Shown: positions 41,930 through 51,954, numbered from the stretch's first letter. The stretch is 64,000 nucleotides of DNA from Lysinibacillus boronitolerans JCM 21713 = 10a = NBRC 103108 (GCF_000772935.1 NZ_JPVR01000079.1:186001-250000); one strand, 5' to 3'. The notes: a model not told the origin generated them from the sequence alone. Made by a program: numbers and translations.

Positions 41930-43573
41930 TTATTTTCCAAATGTAAGTGGTATACGAAGCTCTGCATCTGGATAATTCGTAGTATATTTCCAAATATAAA
42001 TATCAAGATCTTTATCTTTAAAATTCTTATACTCATCCATCTGCTTATTATTTTCATCACCAAGTATGCCAGCCATCATAGGCATTCCATAATTTCGCTC
42101 TTTATGATCTAGATAATAAGTCTGAGAGACACCACCAAATGTAGGTTCAGTGCTAAAGGATTCCACATAGAGATTGCTATCTTTCTTATAGTAAGTCCAT
42201 GTAATTGAATACTCTCCAATCGTAGATGTCTTACTTTGAGGTGTATCTGATATATTAGTCAAATGAATCGGTTGCTCGTCACCATCTTTTATATCAACAC
42301 GATGTTTAGCTACCAATGCCACAGATTGATTCGCTAACGAGGTCACATCCACTCCAGTCAATTCAAAACGAAGTTCGGTTTTATAAGGCTCGTTTTCTAT
42401 ATCCGATCTACCTCCATCCAAAAGTACTCCACCAATATCCAGCTGATAGTCCATGTAAGGAATATGTGCATATTTTTCCTTATGGGTCAGTATTAAACGT
42501 ACCTGTGTTGGAGTAACTTTCATTTCATGAATTACTATTCCATTAGATGCATTTTCTAAAGGAATATTGACGACTTTTTTAAATGATCCCTTGTTTAATT
42601 GTTCTTTGGATAAATTCATCTCTATATTCCAATTATCCTTTGCAATATCTAATGTATGTTCATAAGTTAGTTGGAACTTTGTATCCTTCGCTCGTAAGCT
42701 GTCTGAAGTGAAAATTTGCTGACTAAAGTATTCACCAGTTGCACCAGGAGTTCCAAAAACTGGTGTTTCCACTTCTTTAATCGTCTGATTTTTATCATCT
42801 AGCGCCTTAATTCGTACCCATTTGTTCTTCATTTCAGAATCTGTAAATTGAACCGCTGATTGGAGCATTACTTTCCCGTCTGATTGTTCAAAGGTTTGTA
42901 GAATTACATTGTCAATTCCATCCTTTTTAATGGTGTAATTCTGCGTTTGAGAGTCATTAGGGTTGTAATTAATAGGCAGTTCTTTATCACCAATAGAATG
43001 AATATTCTCCATTAAAAATTTAATGTCTGACTTCTGATTATCTGCCACCCAGTCTGTCTCAAAATACCCTTGGAAAAGACCAAGATCTTCATTCCAGCGA
43101 TGTGAGTAATTCCCTTTAATAAAATCACCATTCGCATCTTGAAGCCCGATTTGATCAAAACTCACATTCATTCCATCCCAAGAGGCCTCAGGTTTCAAAC
43201 TATACAAAAGAAAGGTTCTGTTATCATCGATAAACGCCGTATGTACGGTCAACGTAAACCCATCCTTCGTAACGGATTTCTCAATAGTCTGCCCTAAGCC
43301 CTGGTCTAATGCAGACTGAATACCAGCTCTATAAGATAGAATAGTTGACCAATCGTAATTCAGTGCTGCATAGACAGGTGTAGCCATTAGAGCAACAGCT
43401 AATCCTGCGACCAAAACAAATCTCTTTCTTTTTCGAGGTAGAAGTTCGATCGGTTCACCTACCATTTTTAGTTCATCCTGCTGGATACCATTCCACATTT
43501 GTTCAAAGTCAGGATACTTCATGTTATGGTCTGCGTTCATCTCTTTTTTCAATTTCTTTTCAATGCGTTCCAA
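41930..43573 (-). CDS. DUF4179 domain anti-sigma factor
   Basis: 547 residues. A short acidic cytosolic N-terminus (about 50 residues) and one membrane helix (about 51-71) are followed by a large extracytoplasmic part. Residues about 72-160 are the DUF4179 domain (YDWSTILSYRAGIQSALDQG, GFTLTVHTAFIDDNRTFLLY). The gene overlaps the ECF sigma gene by 14 bases, so it is almost surely the cognate anti-sigma factor. TTG start, seven bases after AGGGAGAG. The trigger is unknown. Confidence 0.85.
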   Translation of the reverse strand: MERIEKKLKKEMNADHNMKYPDFEQMWNGIQQDELKMVGEPIELLPRKRKRFVLVAGLAVALMATPVYAALNYDWSTILSYRAGIQSALDQGLGQTIEKSVTKDGFTLTVHTAFIDDNRTFLLYSLKPEASWDGMNVSFDQIGLQDANGDFIKGNYSHRWNEDLGLFQGYFETDWVADNQKSDIKFLMENIHSIGDKELPINYNPNDSQTQNYTIKKDGIDNVILQTFEQSDGKVMLQSAVQFTDSEMKNKWVRIKALDDKNQTIKEVETPVFGTPGATGEYFSQQIFTSDSLRAKDTKFQLTYEHTLDIAKDNWNIEMNLSKEQLNKGSFKKVVNIPLENASNGIVIHEMKVTPTQVRLILTHKEKYAHIPYMDYQLDIGGVLLDGGRSDIENEPYKTELRFELTGVDVTSLANQSVALVAKHRVDIKDGDEQPIHLTNISDTPQSKTSTIGEYSITWTYYKKDSNLYVESFSTEPTFGGVSQTYYLDHKERNYGMPMMAGILGDENNKQMDEYKNFKDKDLDIYIWKYTTNYPDAELRIPLTFGK

Positions 43574-44093
43574 ATTGATTCTCTCCCTTCAACCATAAAT
43601 TTTGATTTTGTTCTAGTTTTTTGCGCATGATTTTCAATGCCTTATGGAGTCTCGATTTCACTGTTCCCACTGGAATCTTTAGCGTTTCCGCAATTTCCAC
43701 TAATGATAGCTCACCAATGTAGCGTAGGGTGACAACAGCCATTAACTTTTCTGGTAGCTGTCTGAGTAGTGCCCCCCACTCCTCCTCAGCTGCCTTCTCC
43801 AATACAATGGTGTCTACAGATTTAACTGATGCCGTAGTTTGCTCCTGTAGCAACTGTACCTGACTCACCTTTTTTAACTGAGCCTGCTTTCTTTTAAGCA
43901 AATTTAAACATTGATTCATCGCAATTCGTAAAATCCAAGCACGTGTATGCTCTACACTTCTCCAATCCTGACGAAAGACGGTGACAAATACATCATGGCA
44001 GAGATCTTCCGCATCTTGGGCGTTCCGTAGCATGTAATAACAGGTACGGTAAACATCTTTGTTGTATGAATCGAATAATTCACGTTCTGTCAA
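43560..44093 (-). CDS. ECF sigma-70 family sigma factor
   Basis: 177 residues. Region 2 at about 5-70 (YNKDVYRTCYYMLRNAQDAE, DLCHDVFVTVFR, TRAWILRIAMNQCLN) and region 4 at about 110-165 (LPEKLMAVVTLRYIGELSLV, EIAETLKIPVGTVKSRLHKA). It directs RNA polymerase to stress promoters once released from the overlapping anti-sigma factor. TTG start, nine bases after AAAGGAG. I could not find a properly spaced autoregulatory ECF promoter upstream. Confidence 0.9.
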   Translation of the reverse strand: MTERELFDSYNKDVYRTCYYMLRNAQDAEDLCHDVFVTVFRQDWRSVEHTRAWILRIAMNQCLNLLKRKQAQLKKVSQVQLLQEQTTASVKSVDTIVLEKAAEEEWGALLRQLPEKLMAVVTLRYIGELSLVEIAETLKIPVGTVKSRLHKALKIMRKKLEQNQNLWLKGENQFGTH

Positions 44094-44229
44094 TCCAAGG
44101 CACTCCTTTCTGATGGTTCTACGTTATAAACAAATGACTACTAGAAAAGGTTCATTTTTTTAAGAAATTCATATACGTACTTTTTTAATTTAGTGTTTAT
44201 GTAAAAGATCGGTTAACATGTGCAAAATA

Positions 44230-44284
44230 AAAACAGATGGCAATATAGAGGTCCATTATGGAACATCTAATCCATCTGTTTTTG
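44230..44284 (-). terminator. Terminator downstream of tlp
   Basis: Stem AAAACAGATGG / CCATCTGTTTT with an inner small hairpin TCCATTATGGA; T-rich on both sides. Confidence 0.75.
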
Positions 44285-44348
44285 CCTATCGGAAAATGGT
44301 AAACATAAGAAATAACACGAATACATTTGATTCTTCTAGAAACTAATT

Positions 44349-44585
44349 TTAAATTTCACCTTTTTTTCGTGCTGTCATTTCATCTTTCATTTCCTCTTTT
44401 AAAGCTTCAATTGACTGTTTACGTCGCTTATTTTTTTCCTTTAGCCTGTTACTTTCTAGAGGATCTGCAAATTCCATACTAATTTCTGCTTCCTGCACTT
44501 TCTCTTCAGTATTTTTAACAATATCACGAATGCGTTCAACATTATTGGATCGATTATCTTGTTTTCGATGTCTTGAATTAGCCAT
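44349..44585 (-). CDS. tlp: Small acid-soluble spore protein Tlp
   Basis: 78 residues, highly charged and helical. The Tlp pattern is complete: DNRSNNVERIRDIVKNTEEK, then EAEISMEFADPLESNRLKEK and NKRRKQSIEALKEEMKDE. Tlp is a minor SASP made in the forespore under sigma-G. The N-terminal Arg/Lys-rich extension is slightly longer than usual. Ribosome site GAGGAGG before ATG. It shows the host is a spore former. Confidence 0.9.
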   Translation of the reverse strand: MANSRHRKQDNRSNNVERIRDIVKNTEEKVQEAEISMEFADPLESNRLKEKNKRRKQSIEALKEEMKDEMTARKKGEI

Positions 44586-44741
44586 GTTAACCTCCTCATA
44601 TTATGACATAAGGTTATTTTGGAATGATTTTATCATTATATGAGTGCTAACTTTTACTAAAATAACATCCTTTTAATCGCTATCTATCCAATAATTCTAC
44701 CTTCATTTGAAATAATTAAGTTTCATAGCCTGACATGATTT

Positions 44742-45953
44742 TTAGACAATCTCTTCCTTCAAACCTTCATAGGCGGATTTTGAATGCATAAATACATATA
44801 AAACTAGAGAAATGAAAATTGCTAAGATTCCAAAGGCAATGCAGACCATTTGTAGGGAGAGCCATTCCGCTAGCAATCCTAAGGCTAATGTAAAGACAAT
44901 CTGTAGCACATTCATGACCATCGTTGAAACACTACCGAAACGGCCCATAATTGATGTCGGTACACATATTTGATAAAAAGTGCTGTAGCCTGCATTACAA
45001 AATGACATACATATTCCTAATGCTATAAAGCTAACAATCGCCATTATCACATTCGGTGAAGAGTAAAACAATGTATAGCAGATTGTGGTCAAAAGCAGAC
45101 CATAGACAATATATTGTCTTGTTGAAAACCTTTTAGCATAACGAGCAGCCATTGCTCCACCAATAATAGCCCCAATCCCAGCGATACTAACGATGACACC
45201 ATATAGACTATCTGAAGCTTGTAGGTTTTGTTTAATAAATGTTGCTTCCTGTGAATCTAATGCAAAGGCAATCATCATTGCACCCTGAAAATATAGAAAT
45301 ACTTTGGCAAAGACTTGCTCTTTTTTTATATAGCCATAGACAATACCATAATCCTCTTTTAGCAAGCTCCAAGTAATGGGTTTTCGGTGCATGTCCTGAT
45401 GATCTTCTACTGCGGGAAGCTTAAAAATTGAGAGTGCACAGATAAAGAACGTCAAAGCATTAAACCAAAACGCTATAGATATATTTGAAATGGCAATGAT
45501 AAACCCAGCCAATGCTGGCCCAATTAAAAACGAGCCTGAGCTAAACATTCCTAATATTGCATTAAAGGATTGTTTATCTTCGTCTGGAACATATTTTGAA
45601 ATATAATAGGTACTACTCGGTCCAAAAAAGCTACTTGCTATATTAGATAAAAATAATACGCTATAGATGAGCCAAATAGAGGACGTAAAAGGTAACAATA
45701 AAATCAATATGCCACGAATGATATCACTATAGATCATTAATTTTTGTTTATTCGATCGATCAATAATGGAGCCTGCAAAAAAGCTCGTTAAAATTCGAGC
45801 AATCGGTCCTACAATAAATATACTAGCCATAGCAGTAGGCGACTCTGTTAAATGCCAAACTAATAAATTGAGGGCAACTAGATTCACCCAATTTCCTAAA
45901 TACGAGAAACCAAAGCCAAATAGAATGAGCCAATACTTCCTAGCAATGCTCAT
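44742..45953 (-). CDS. MFS transporter, macrolide-efflux MefA-like group
   Basis: 403 residues from ATG 45953, next to GAAAGGGG; the longer frame from 46061 has no ribosome site. Twelve membrane segments. Typical MFS_3/MefA pieces: SYLGNWVNLVALNLLVWHL near 15, IARILTSFFAGSIIDRSNKQ near 47 (motif A), and FGPSSTYYISKYVPDEDKQS near 105. The substrate is probably amphipathic but unproven. Monocistronic. Confidence 0.82.
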   Translation of the reverse strand: MSIARKYWLILFGFGFSYLGNWVNLVALNLLVWHLTESPTAMASIFIVGPIARILTSFFAGSIIDRSNKQKLMIYSDIIRGILILLLPFTSSIWLIYSVLFLSNIASSFFGPSSTYYISKYVPDEDKQSFNAILGMFSSGSFLIGPALAGFIIAISNISIAFWFNALTFFICALSIFKLPAVEDHQDMHRKPITWSLLKEDYGIVYGYIKKEQVFAKVFLYFQGAMMIAFALDSQEATFIKQNLQASDSLYGVIVSIAGIGAIIGGAMAARYAKRFSTRQYIVYGLLLTTICYTLFYSSPNVIMAIVSFIALGICMSFCNAGYSTFYQICVPTSIMGRFGSVSTMVMNVLQIVFTLALGLLAEWLSLQMVCIAFGILAIFISLVLYVFMHSKSAYEGLKEEIV

Positions 45954-46050
45954 AAGTCCCCTTTCTATCACCAAAATGAATGATTGGTCTTTTTTGACAT
46001 AAAAGTATTCCTTTAGATAATCATATCTATCGATGAATAGCTGTGCAACT

Positions 46051-46091
46051 AAAAATAGCAACCCTTAGCTAAGTTCATAGCTTTGGGTTGC
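46051..46091 (-). terminator. Terminator of lacI-family gene
   Basis: Stem GCAACCC..TAGCTA / TAGCT..GGGTTGC with T5 on the minus strand. Confidence 0.82.
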
Positions 46092-46095
46092 CTTT

Positions 46096-47094
46096 TTAGT
46101 TAGTTGAATCTCGCTGAATTAATATCGGTTTGAAGCGGTATAGTTTTTGGTCATCAGCTAGCTGTTCTTTTTTTATTTTTGCTAAGAGCAATGATGCCGC
46201 TTTCTGTGCCATTGGTAAAATAGGCTGTTGTAATGTTGTAATGGAAGGTGTTAAAAAATTGGCATATGGTACATCATCCACAGCGATTACTTGTACATCA
46301 TTAGGCACATGTAAATTTCTTTTTTTAATATAGAGCATTAATTCTTGGAAAATACGATCATTAGCCGCAATGATTCCCCTAGGTGGTTGCTCCAATGTAA
46401 ATAACTGATTAAAAATCTCTGTCATCTCAGCTGGCTCACCATTTTTTATATAGCGCTCATCAATCAACAAATTCCTATTTCTGAGCGCTTGACGAAATCC
46501 TTCTAAACGTTCGACACGAGGAGTAATCGGTAAGGCTAAAGAAGTAGTGATAAAGGCTATTGGTTGTTTTCGAAATGTCTCCACAGCCGTATTCATGGCA
46601 GAAAAATTATCAAGCAATACAGCAGGAATATCTACTCCCTCAATAAAACGGTCAATAAAAACGATTGGCATTGCCTGTTGATGAAGTCTTATGTAGAGAT
46701 TTTTATTTTCTCCTGTTGGAAAAACGATTAAGCCATCTACCTGTTTTTCTAGTAAAGTTTCGATATGCTTTTTCTCTTTTTTAGGGTTATCCGCCGAGTT
46801 ACACACAATCATATGAAAGCCTTCTTTATCAAACTCTGCTTCCAATGCATTTATTATTTTTGTTGAAAAGTCATGAATAATATTCGCCACAATAATACCA
46901 ATTGTAAAGGTAGATTTCTGTTTTAAGCTACGAGCCATTAAATTCGGACGATATTGCAATGCTTCAATAGCCTCTTCAATTTTCTTACGAGTCTCTGCAC
47001 TCATATATTCATATCGCTTATTCAAATATTGCGATACTGTACTATTTGAAACATTTGCATATTGTGCAACATCGGCAATTGTTGTTTTTTTCAC
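46096..47094 (-). CDS. LacI family regulator (KdgR-like) of the hexonate/uronate operon
   Basis: 332 residues. LacI HTH: TTIADVAQYANVSNSTVSQY, hinge RPNLMARSLKQ, then a sugar-binding domain (TIGIIVANIIHDFSTKIINA, IIAANDRIFQELM, VIAVDDVPYANFLTPSITTL). GTG start nine bases after AGGAGA. It lies at the downstream end of the uronate operon on the same strand, and its likely operators are the two tandem TAAAACGTTTTA palindromes before kdgK. The inducer is probably KDG, by analogy with KdgR. Confidence 0.85.
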   Translation of the reverse strand: MKKTTIADVAQYANVSNSTVSQYLNKRYEYMSAETRKKIEEAIEALQYRPNLMARSLKQKSTFTIGIIVANIIHDFSTKIINALEAEFDKEGFHMIVCNSADNPKKEKKHIETLLEKQVDGLIVFPTGENKNLYIRLHQQAMPIVFIDRFIEGVDIPAVLLDNFSAMNTAVETFRKQPIAFITTSLALPITPRVERLEGFRQALRNRNLLIDERYIKNGEPAEMTEIFNQLFTLEQPPRGIIAANDRIFQELMLYIKKRNLHVPNDVQVIAVDDVPYANFLTPSITTLQQPILPMAQKAASLLLAKIKKEQLADDQKLYRFKPILIQRDSTN

Positions 47095-47167
47095 TAAAAT
47101 CAATCTCCTACCTATAATATAAAACTCTCCTTGGTATTATGTAGCATAGCATACTTTACTGGTTAAA

Positions 47168-48166
47168 TTAACTATTCAAATAGTTATATACTTGGTCAGG
47201 TAAGTCAATGCCCTTATCCATTGTTTCCACACTACGTATCTGTTCAATTTCACCAGGCACTAGTACCTGATCAAAATTTGGTGCTGTTGGCGCATCATGT
47301 AATTCATTTATCATTTGCGAGATATTTGCTTTGAATTGATCAACATCTCCAAAAATATTTGGATCTAATACATATAAATATTGCCCTAAATTACGTTTCT
47401 GTTCGTAATTGCCATACATTTTTGAAATGTGAGGACCAAAAGCTGCACTTGCTAAAATTCCAGAAAGAACATCTACTACAAGTGCCATACCATATCCTTT
47501 TGGCCCTGCAAATGGTGTTAAAGATTTTACTTGATGTGGGTCTGTAGTTGGTGCTCCCTGTGCATCAACACCCCATGTATTTGGGATTGTCTCCCCTTTT
47601 TCACGTGCATATAAAATTTTCCCAAGCGCTACATTGCTTGTTGCCATGTCCAAAATAATCGGTTTATCGTTGGTTGGAAAACCGTAAGCTATTGGATTCG
47701 TACCAAAGTAAGGCTCTTTTCCGCCAAAGGGAACAACTGCGGAGTCCGTTTGAGAGCACATAATAGCAATTAAATTTTCACTCGTGGCTTGTTCAAGAAA
47801 ATAGCCGAGTGCCCCACAATGGCTACTCTCTTGAATAATCGTTGTACATGAGCCATGTTCCTTAGCAACTTTAATGGTTTCATCCATCGCTTCCTTACAA
47901 ATGACATGCCCAAAGCCATTATCACCCTTAAAAAGAAGGTGATTTGTGCCTCTTTTTTCTACTGAAAAATGAGGGTTTTTCGTTATGCCACCTGCTTTTA
48001 AACGTGTTATATAATGCTCCACACGCATAACACCGTGAGAACTGACACCACGTAAATCGGCATAAATCAAAACATCTGCTACTTGTGCTGCTGTTTCAGC
48101 GTCAACACCTTCAGTTGTGAATTTTTGAACTACTATTTTTTTTAATGCTGATACAGAAATATTCAT
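47168..48166 (-). CDS. Ldh family (type-2 malate/L-lactate) NAD(P)-dependent dehydrogenase
   Basis: 332 residues. Family motifs: DLRGVSSHGVMRVEHYITRL near 32, ESSHCGALGYFLEQA near 113 (catalytic His), ILDMATSNVALGK near 170, and FAGPKGYGMALVVDVLSG near 222. Such enzymes reduce or oxidise 2-keto/2-hydroxy acids, including ureidoglycolate and 2,3-diketo-gulonate. In this operon it probably acts on a sugar acid. Strong GGGGAGG before ATG. Confidence 0.85.
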   Translation of the reverse strand: MNISVSALKKIVVQKFTTEGVDAETAAQVADVLIYADLRGVSSHGVMRVEHYITRLKAGGITKNPHFSVEKRGTNHLLFKGDNGFGHVICKEAMDETIKVAKEHGSCTTIIQESSHCGALGYFLEQATSENLIAIMCSQTDSAVVPFGGKEPYFGTNPIAYGFPTNDKPIILDMATSNVALGKILYAREKGETIPNTWGVDAQGAPTTDPHQVKSLTPFAGPKGYGMALVVDVLSGILASAAFGPHISKMYGNYEQKRNLGQYLYVLDPNIFGDVDQFKANISQMINELHDAPTAPNFDQVLVPGEIEQIRSVETMDKGIDLPDQVYNYLNS

Positions 48167-48181
48167 TGAAAATCCTCCCCA

Positions 48182-49189
48182 TTATTTAACATAGATTTGT
48201 GCTTTATTTGTGTTGTATTGTTTTGCCTCAAAGTAAGAAATCGCTTCATCGAATGCAATATTTTTCGTGACATAGCCTTTCTTTATAGCTCCTGACTGCA
48301 TGTAGTTCATAACCGTCTCAAAATCTTCTGCCGTAGCATTACGACTGCTTTTCAATGTTAATTCCTTTGAATGAAATTCAGGATCATTAAATGTAATGGT
48401 TTTCTTCATTAAACCAATAAACACTAATGTGCCACTATTCTCTACGTACTGGAAAGAAGATTCCATTGATTGTTGATTGCCTGTTGCATCAAAGACAACT
48501 GTAGGTAGTTCACCATTAAATTTTTCATGTAACTGAGCCATTATGTCATGGCTGCCAACAATCACACCATCTGCTTCCGACCATGCCTGTCCTTCCTTTA
48601 AACGTTCTTGGTTCAAATCCATTAATACTGTTTTTGCGCCACGTAATTTAGCAAAACGTGCAGCTCCTAGTCCAATGGGCCCTGCACCGATAACAAGTAC
48701 CGTATCATTTTCTGTTAGTTCCGAACGACGTACTGCATGAGCACCAATAGCTAATGGTTCTACAATGGCTAATTGGTCACCTGACACAGCATTATCAGTA
48801 ATTACAATACTGTCCTCAACTACGATATATTCGCCCATACCTCCATCGATATGTACACCTAATACTTTCAAGGACTTACAGCAGTTCGTTTGACCTCGAC
48901 GACATGCAGCACACTCCCCACAATGGATGTATGGAATAACTGTTGCACGATCACCTACTTGAATGTCCGTAACTGCTTCACCAACTTCTTCCACGATAGC
49001 AGCTAGTTCATGGCCTAATACTCGTGGATAACGAAAGAATGGCTGTTCACCTGCAAAAGCATGTGTGTCTGTTCCACATACGCCAATATGCGTGATTTTT
49101 AATAAAACATCATGACTTCCTTCAATACTCGGCTTGTCTACTTCACGTTCCACCATTTGAAACGGTTCATTAATGATCAATTGTCGCAT
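48182..49189 (-). CDS. Zn-dependent alcohol dehydrogenase, L-galactonate/L-gulonate 5-dehydrogenase-like
   Basis: 335 residues, medium-chain dehydrogenase. Catalytic zinc Cys in HIGVCGTDTHAF near 34 and GHELA (His/Glu) near 59; structural zinc in CGECAACRRGQTNCC near 91; Rossmann loop VIGAGPIGLGAARFAKLRG near 165. Closest in layout to YjmD/LgoD/RspB, which link aldonates to keto-uronates. It overlaps the uxaB stop by 13 bases. Substrate inferred from operon context. Confidence 0.82.
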   Translation of the reverse strand: MRQLIINEPFQMVEREVDKPSIEGSHDVLLKITHIGVCGTDTHAFAGEQPFFRYPRVLGHELAAIVEEVGEAVTDIQVGDRATVIPYIHCGECAACRRGQTNCCKSLKVLGVHIDGGMGEYIVVEDSIVITDNAVSGDQLAIVEPLAIGAHAVRRSELTENDTVLVIGAGPIGLGAARFAKLRGAKTVLMDLNQERLKEGQAWSEADGVIVGSHDIMAQLHEKFNGELPTVVFDATGNQQSMESSFQYVENSGTLVFIGLMKKTITFNDPEFHSKELTLKSSRNATAEDFETVMNYMQSGAIKKGYVTKNIAFDEAISYFEAKQYNTNKAQIYVK

Positions 49190-50442
49190 GCTATTTCCTC
49201 CAATAAACTAGTAATTGTGGCTAATTGCTGAATAACCTCTGCTGCATCACACTGGAAATAATGTTCGATAAATTGTTGCATTGGCTCTGTCTGACCTTGT
49301 TCAAAATCGTTATGGATTTCAGTCAGTTTTTCAATAACTTGATCAGATTCACGAATGGAAAAGCGTGTTGGATTCATTGCATATATCCCTATTGCTAAAG
49401 CTTGATAGTATATTTCTGTTTCAGTGTATGGGGCAATACGTGTTTGCCACTTGGATAACTCATTTAATTGAATATCATAGAGCTGATGCTCAATAAAGGG
49501 GTTTAAAAAACGTTCAAAGACATCTTGCTGATAGTGTTCATCCACTTGGAAGCGTTGGGTAAAATCGTTTGTTACTTTTTCAATAAAGGCTCGAACACCT
49601 GCATGAGAAAATGCCTCTCTTACAGTTGTATGGTTAAAAATCTTGCCGAATGCTGAAAGCAAAATATGACTACCATTTAAAATGGCGACTTTGCGTTTCC
49701 GATACATGTCTAAATCATCAAAGACAAAAGGTAAATCAAGACTTGTTGGCCAATGTTTAAATGGCTCTTTTTCATCAATTACAAATAAGAAATAGGGTTC
49801 ACAAACTGTGTAAAGGGCGTCCTTCCCCTGATAATCTCGGGGATAACCTGTTACAATACGGTCGACTAGTGTATTACAAAAAGTTAACGTAGCAAGCCAT
49901 TCATTAAATGCTGTAGGCAAATTCCAGTCTTTAGCGTGCTGTAGACAAATCGTTTTTAATGTAGAGCCATTCTGTTCTATTAATTCCAAAGGCACAATTG
50001 CCAATTGCTTTTCACCTTGAAAATGATTGTAATATTGTTCTAGAAAGACGGTTAGCCTTGCTGCATAGCTTGTTGGGCAAGCCGTGGGATAAGGAATATT
50101 TTCATAATAAATCCCTGCCTCTGTTGTATTAGACACAATCATTTCTAATGTTTCAGACTGCGCATATTGTAAAAATGTATGCCAGTTCTCATACGGGTGA
50201 ATCGTATCTTGAATAATCTTAACAGTGGTTTCTTCTTCTATAATCTCACCGTTTTTTAGCCCACGTTCCATCACTTTGAACTGTAACTTTTGTTCTTCTA
50301 GCTGTTTGAGTGTTTTTCCTCTTGCTGTTGCTGCGACTGAAACGATACTGCAAGGGACTTGTAGTTTTTCAACTGCTAGATCAAAAAAGCCTCTGATAAA
50401 ATTCCCATCACCTATTTGCATTATTTTAATAGGATGTTTCAT
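49177..50442 (-). CDS. uxaB: Tagaturonate reductase
   Basis: 421 residues, long-chain mannitol-dehydrogenase family. The N-terminal Rossmann segment has QIGDGNFIRGFFDLAVEK near 9. Further marks are VSNTTEAGIYY near 99, TFCNTLVDRIVTGYP near 190 and the active-site Lys region RKRKVAILNGSHILLSA near 262 (K-x-x-x-x-N-x-x-H). It interconverts D-tagaturonate and D-altronate with NADH and feeds UxaA, encoded 12 bases upstream. No uronate isomerase is encoded nearby, so tagaturonate must come from another source. Confidence 0.9.
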   Translation of the reverse strand: MKHPIKIMQIGDGNFIRGFFDLAVEKLQVPCSIVSVAATARGKTLKQLEEQKLQFKVMERGLKNGEIIEEETTVKIIQDTIHPYENWHTFLQYAQSETLEMIVSNTTEAGIYYENIPYPTACPTSYAARLTVFLEQYYNHFQGEKQLAIVPLELIEQNGSTLKTICLQHAKDWNLPTAFNEWLATLTFCNTLVDRIVTGYPRDYQGKDALYTVCEPYFLFVIDEKEPFKHWPTSLDLPFVFDDLDMYRKRKVAILNGSHILLSAFGKIFNHTTVREAFSHAGVRAFIEKVTNDFTQRFQVDEHYQQDVFERFLNPFIEHQLYDIQLNELSKWQTRIAPYTETEIYYQALAIGIYAMNPTRFSIRESDQVIEKLTEIHNDFEQGQTEPMQQFIEHYFQCDAAEVIQQLATITSLLEEIACDN

Positions 50443-50454
50443 ATCATTTCTCTC

Positions 50455-51954
50455 CTACATCGTGACGCCATCTTTAAAAATGGCGATTTCTTTGAATCCA
50501 TATTTCTCATTATTTGTTTGCACTTCACCTGAAGCTAGCGCTATTATATAATCCATAAATTCATCGACTAATACATCCATCGGCTTCCCTTCCACTAACT
50601 GCCCTGCGTTAAAGTCAATCCAATTTTTTTTACGTTCATAAAGTGGTGTATTTGTTGAAATTTTAACTGTAGGTGTAGGTCCCCCAAACGGTGTACCTCT
50701 ACCTGTTGAGAAAAGAACGATTTGGCAGCCTGTAGAGGCAAGTGCTGTTGTTGATACAAGATCATTTCCTGGACCGTTTAGTAAATGTAGCCCCTTTGTC
50801 GTCATACGGTCACCGTAATCAAGTACCTCTTTTACTTCTTGGAAGCCCCCTTTTTGAATACAGCCAAGTGATTTCTCTTCCAATGTTGTTATTCCACCCG
50901 CTTTGTTTCCTGGAGAGGGATTTTCATAGACAGGTTGTTTATATTTAATAAAATACTGCTTAAAATTATTTACTAAATGTACAATATCCTCAAAAACAGA
51001 GGCATCTTTTGCACGTTCCATTAAAATCTGTTCAGCACCAAACATCTCTGGAACTTCCGTTAACACCGTTGCACCACCCGCTGAGATCAATTGGTCAGAA
51101 AATACGCCTATCATCGGATTAGCTGTAATGCCAGAGAAACCATCACTACCGCCACATTTCAAACCAATTTTCAATTCTGAAATAGGTAATGCTTGTCTTT
51201 CGAATGTCGTCACATAGTCAAAGGCTTTTTCAAGCAGTAGTTGACCCTCTTCCATTTCATCTGCTGATTCTTGAACATTTAAAAAGGAAACGCGTTGTTC
51301 GTCATAATGACCGATTGTTTTCTTAAAGAGCTCAATATAATTGTTCTCACACCCTAGTCCTAATACAATAACTGCCCCTGCATTTGGGTGGTGAATTAAA
51401 TTAGCTAAGATTTTTTGTGTATACGTTAAATCATCACCAAGTTGTGAGCAGCCATATGGATGAGCGAAATGCTGTACACCATCAAAATTGTCAGCCTTCA
51501 ATAATTGATTGCCCAACTTCGCCAGATTTTCAGCTACTTTGTTAATACATCCAACCGTATTAATGACCCAAATTTCATTTCGAACACCAACCTGACCATC
51601 TTTTCTACGATAACCTTTGAACATGCGCTGTGCGTGACGAGACTCCGCTACGGGATGTATTTTTGGAATAAATTCATAGGTTAATTCACCCGATAAATTG
51701 GTTTTCATGTTATGTGAGTGAACCCAGCTACCTGCTGGGATTTCTTCTGTCGCATGACCAATTGGAAAACCATATTTCATGATATGTGCATCTTTAGAAA
51801 GAGTTGTGATGGCAATCTTATGACCAGATAGTACCTGTTGCTGTAACGTTATTTCTTTTCCATCCAATGGAAGTAAAAAGCCTTGAGGAAGATCACTCAA
51901 GGCTATGGCAACATTGTCCATCGGATGAATTTTAATAACTGCTTGATTGTTCAT
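50455..51954 (-). CDS. uxaA: Altronate dehydratase
   Basis: 499 residues, full length: an SAF-like N-terminal domain (residues 1-95) and the UxaA catalytic part. Seen: GYRRKDGQVGVRNEIWVINT near 113, TVGCINKVAENLAKLG near 132, LKCGGSDGFSGITANPMIG near 262, and GGITTLEEKSLGCIQKGG near 353. It is an iron-dependent enzyme that dehydrates D-altronate to 2-keto-3-deoxygluconate (KDG). Sits between exuT and uxaB in one operon. Confidence 0.93.
   Translation of the reverse strand: MNNQAVIKIHPMDNVAIALSDLPQGFLLPLDGKEITLQQQVLSGHKIAITTLSKDAHIMKYGFPIGHATEEIPAGSWVHSHNMKTNLSGELTYEFIPKIHPVAESRHAQRMFKGYRRKDGQVGVRNEIWVINTVGCINKVAENLAKLGNQLLKADNFDGVQHFAHPYGCSQLGDDLTYTQKILANLIHHPNAGAVIVLGLGCENNYIELFKKTIGHYDEQRVSFLNVQESADEMEEGQLLLEKAFDYVTTFERQALPISELKIGLKCGGSDGFSGITANPMIGVFSDQLISAGGATVLTEVPEMFGAEQILMERAKDASVFEDIVHLVNNFKQYFIKYKQPVYENPSPGNKAGGITTLEEKSLGCIQKGGFQEVKEVLDYGDRMTTKGLHLLNGPGNDLVSTTALASTGCQIVLFSTGRGTPFGGPTPTVKISTNTPLYERKKNWIDFNAGQLVEGKPMDVLVDEFMDYIIALASGEVQTNNEKYGFKEIAIFKDGVTM

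Noticed and set aside
44100-44160. ECF-like autoregulatory promoter (TGAACC ... CGTA) upstream of the sigma gene
   Set aside because: The two boxes are about 25 bp apart, whereas ECF promoters need 16-17 bp.
44586-44640. Sigma-G promoter for tlp (CATAATA)
   Set aside because: The candidate -10 abuts the ribosome site, leaving no room for a leader, and no matching -35 is present at the right distance.
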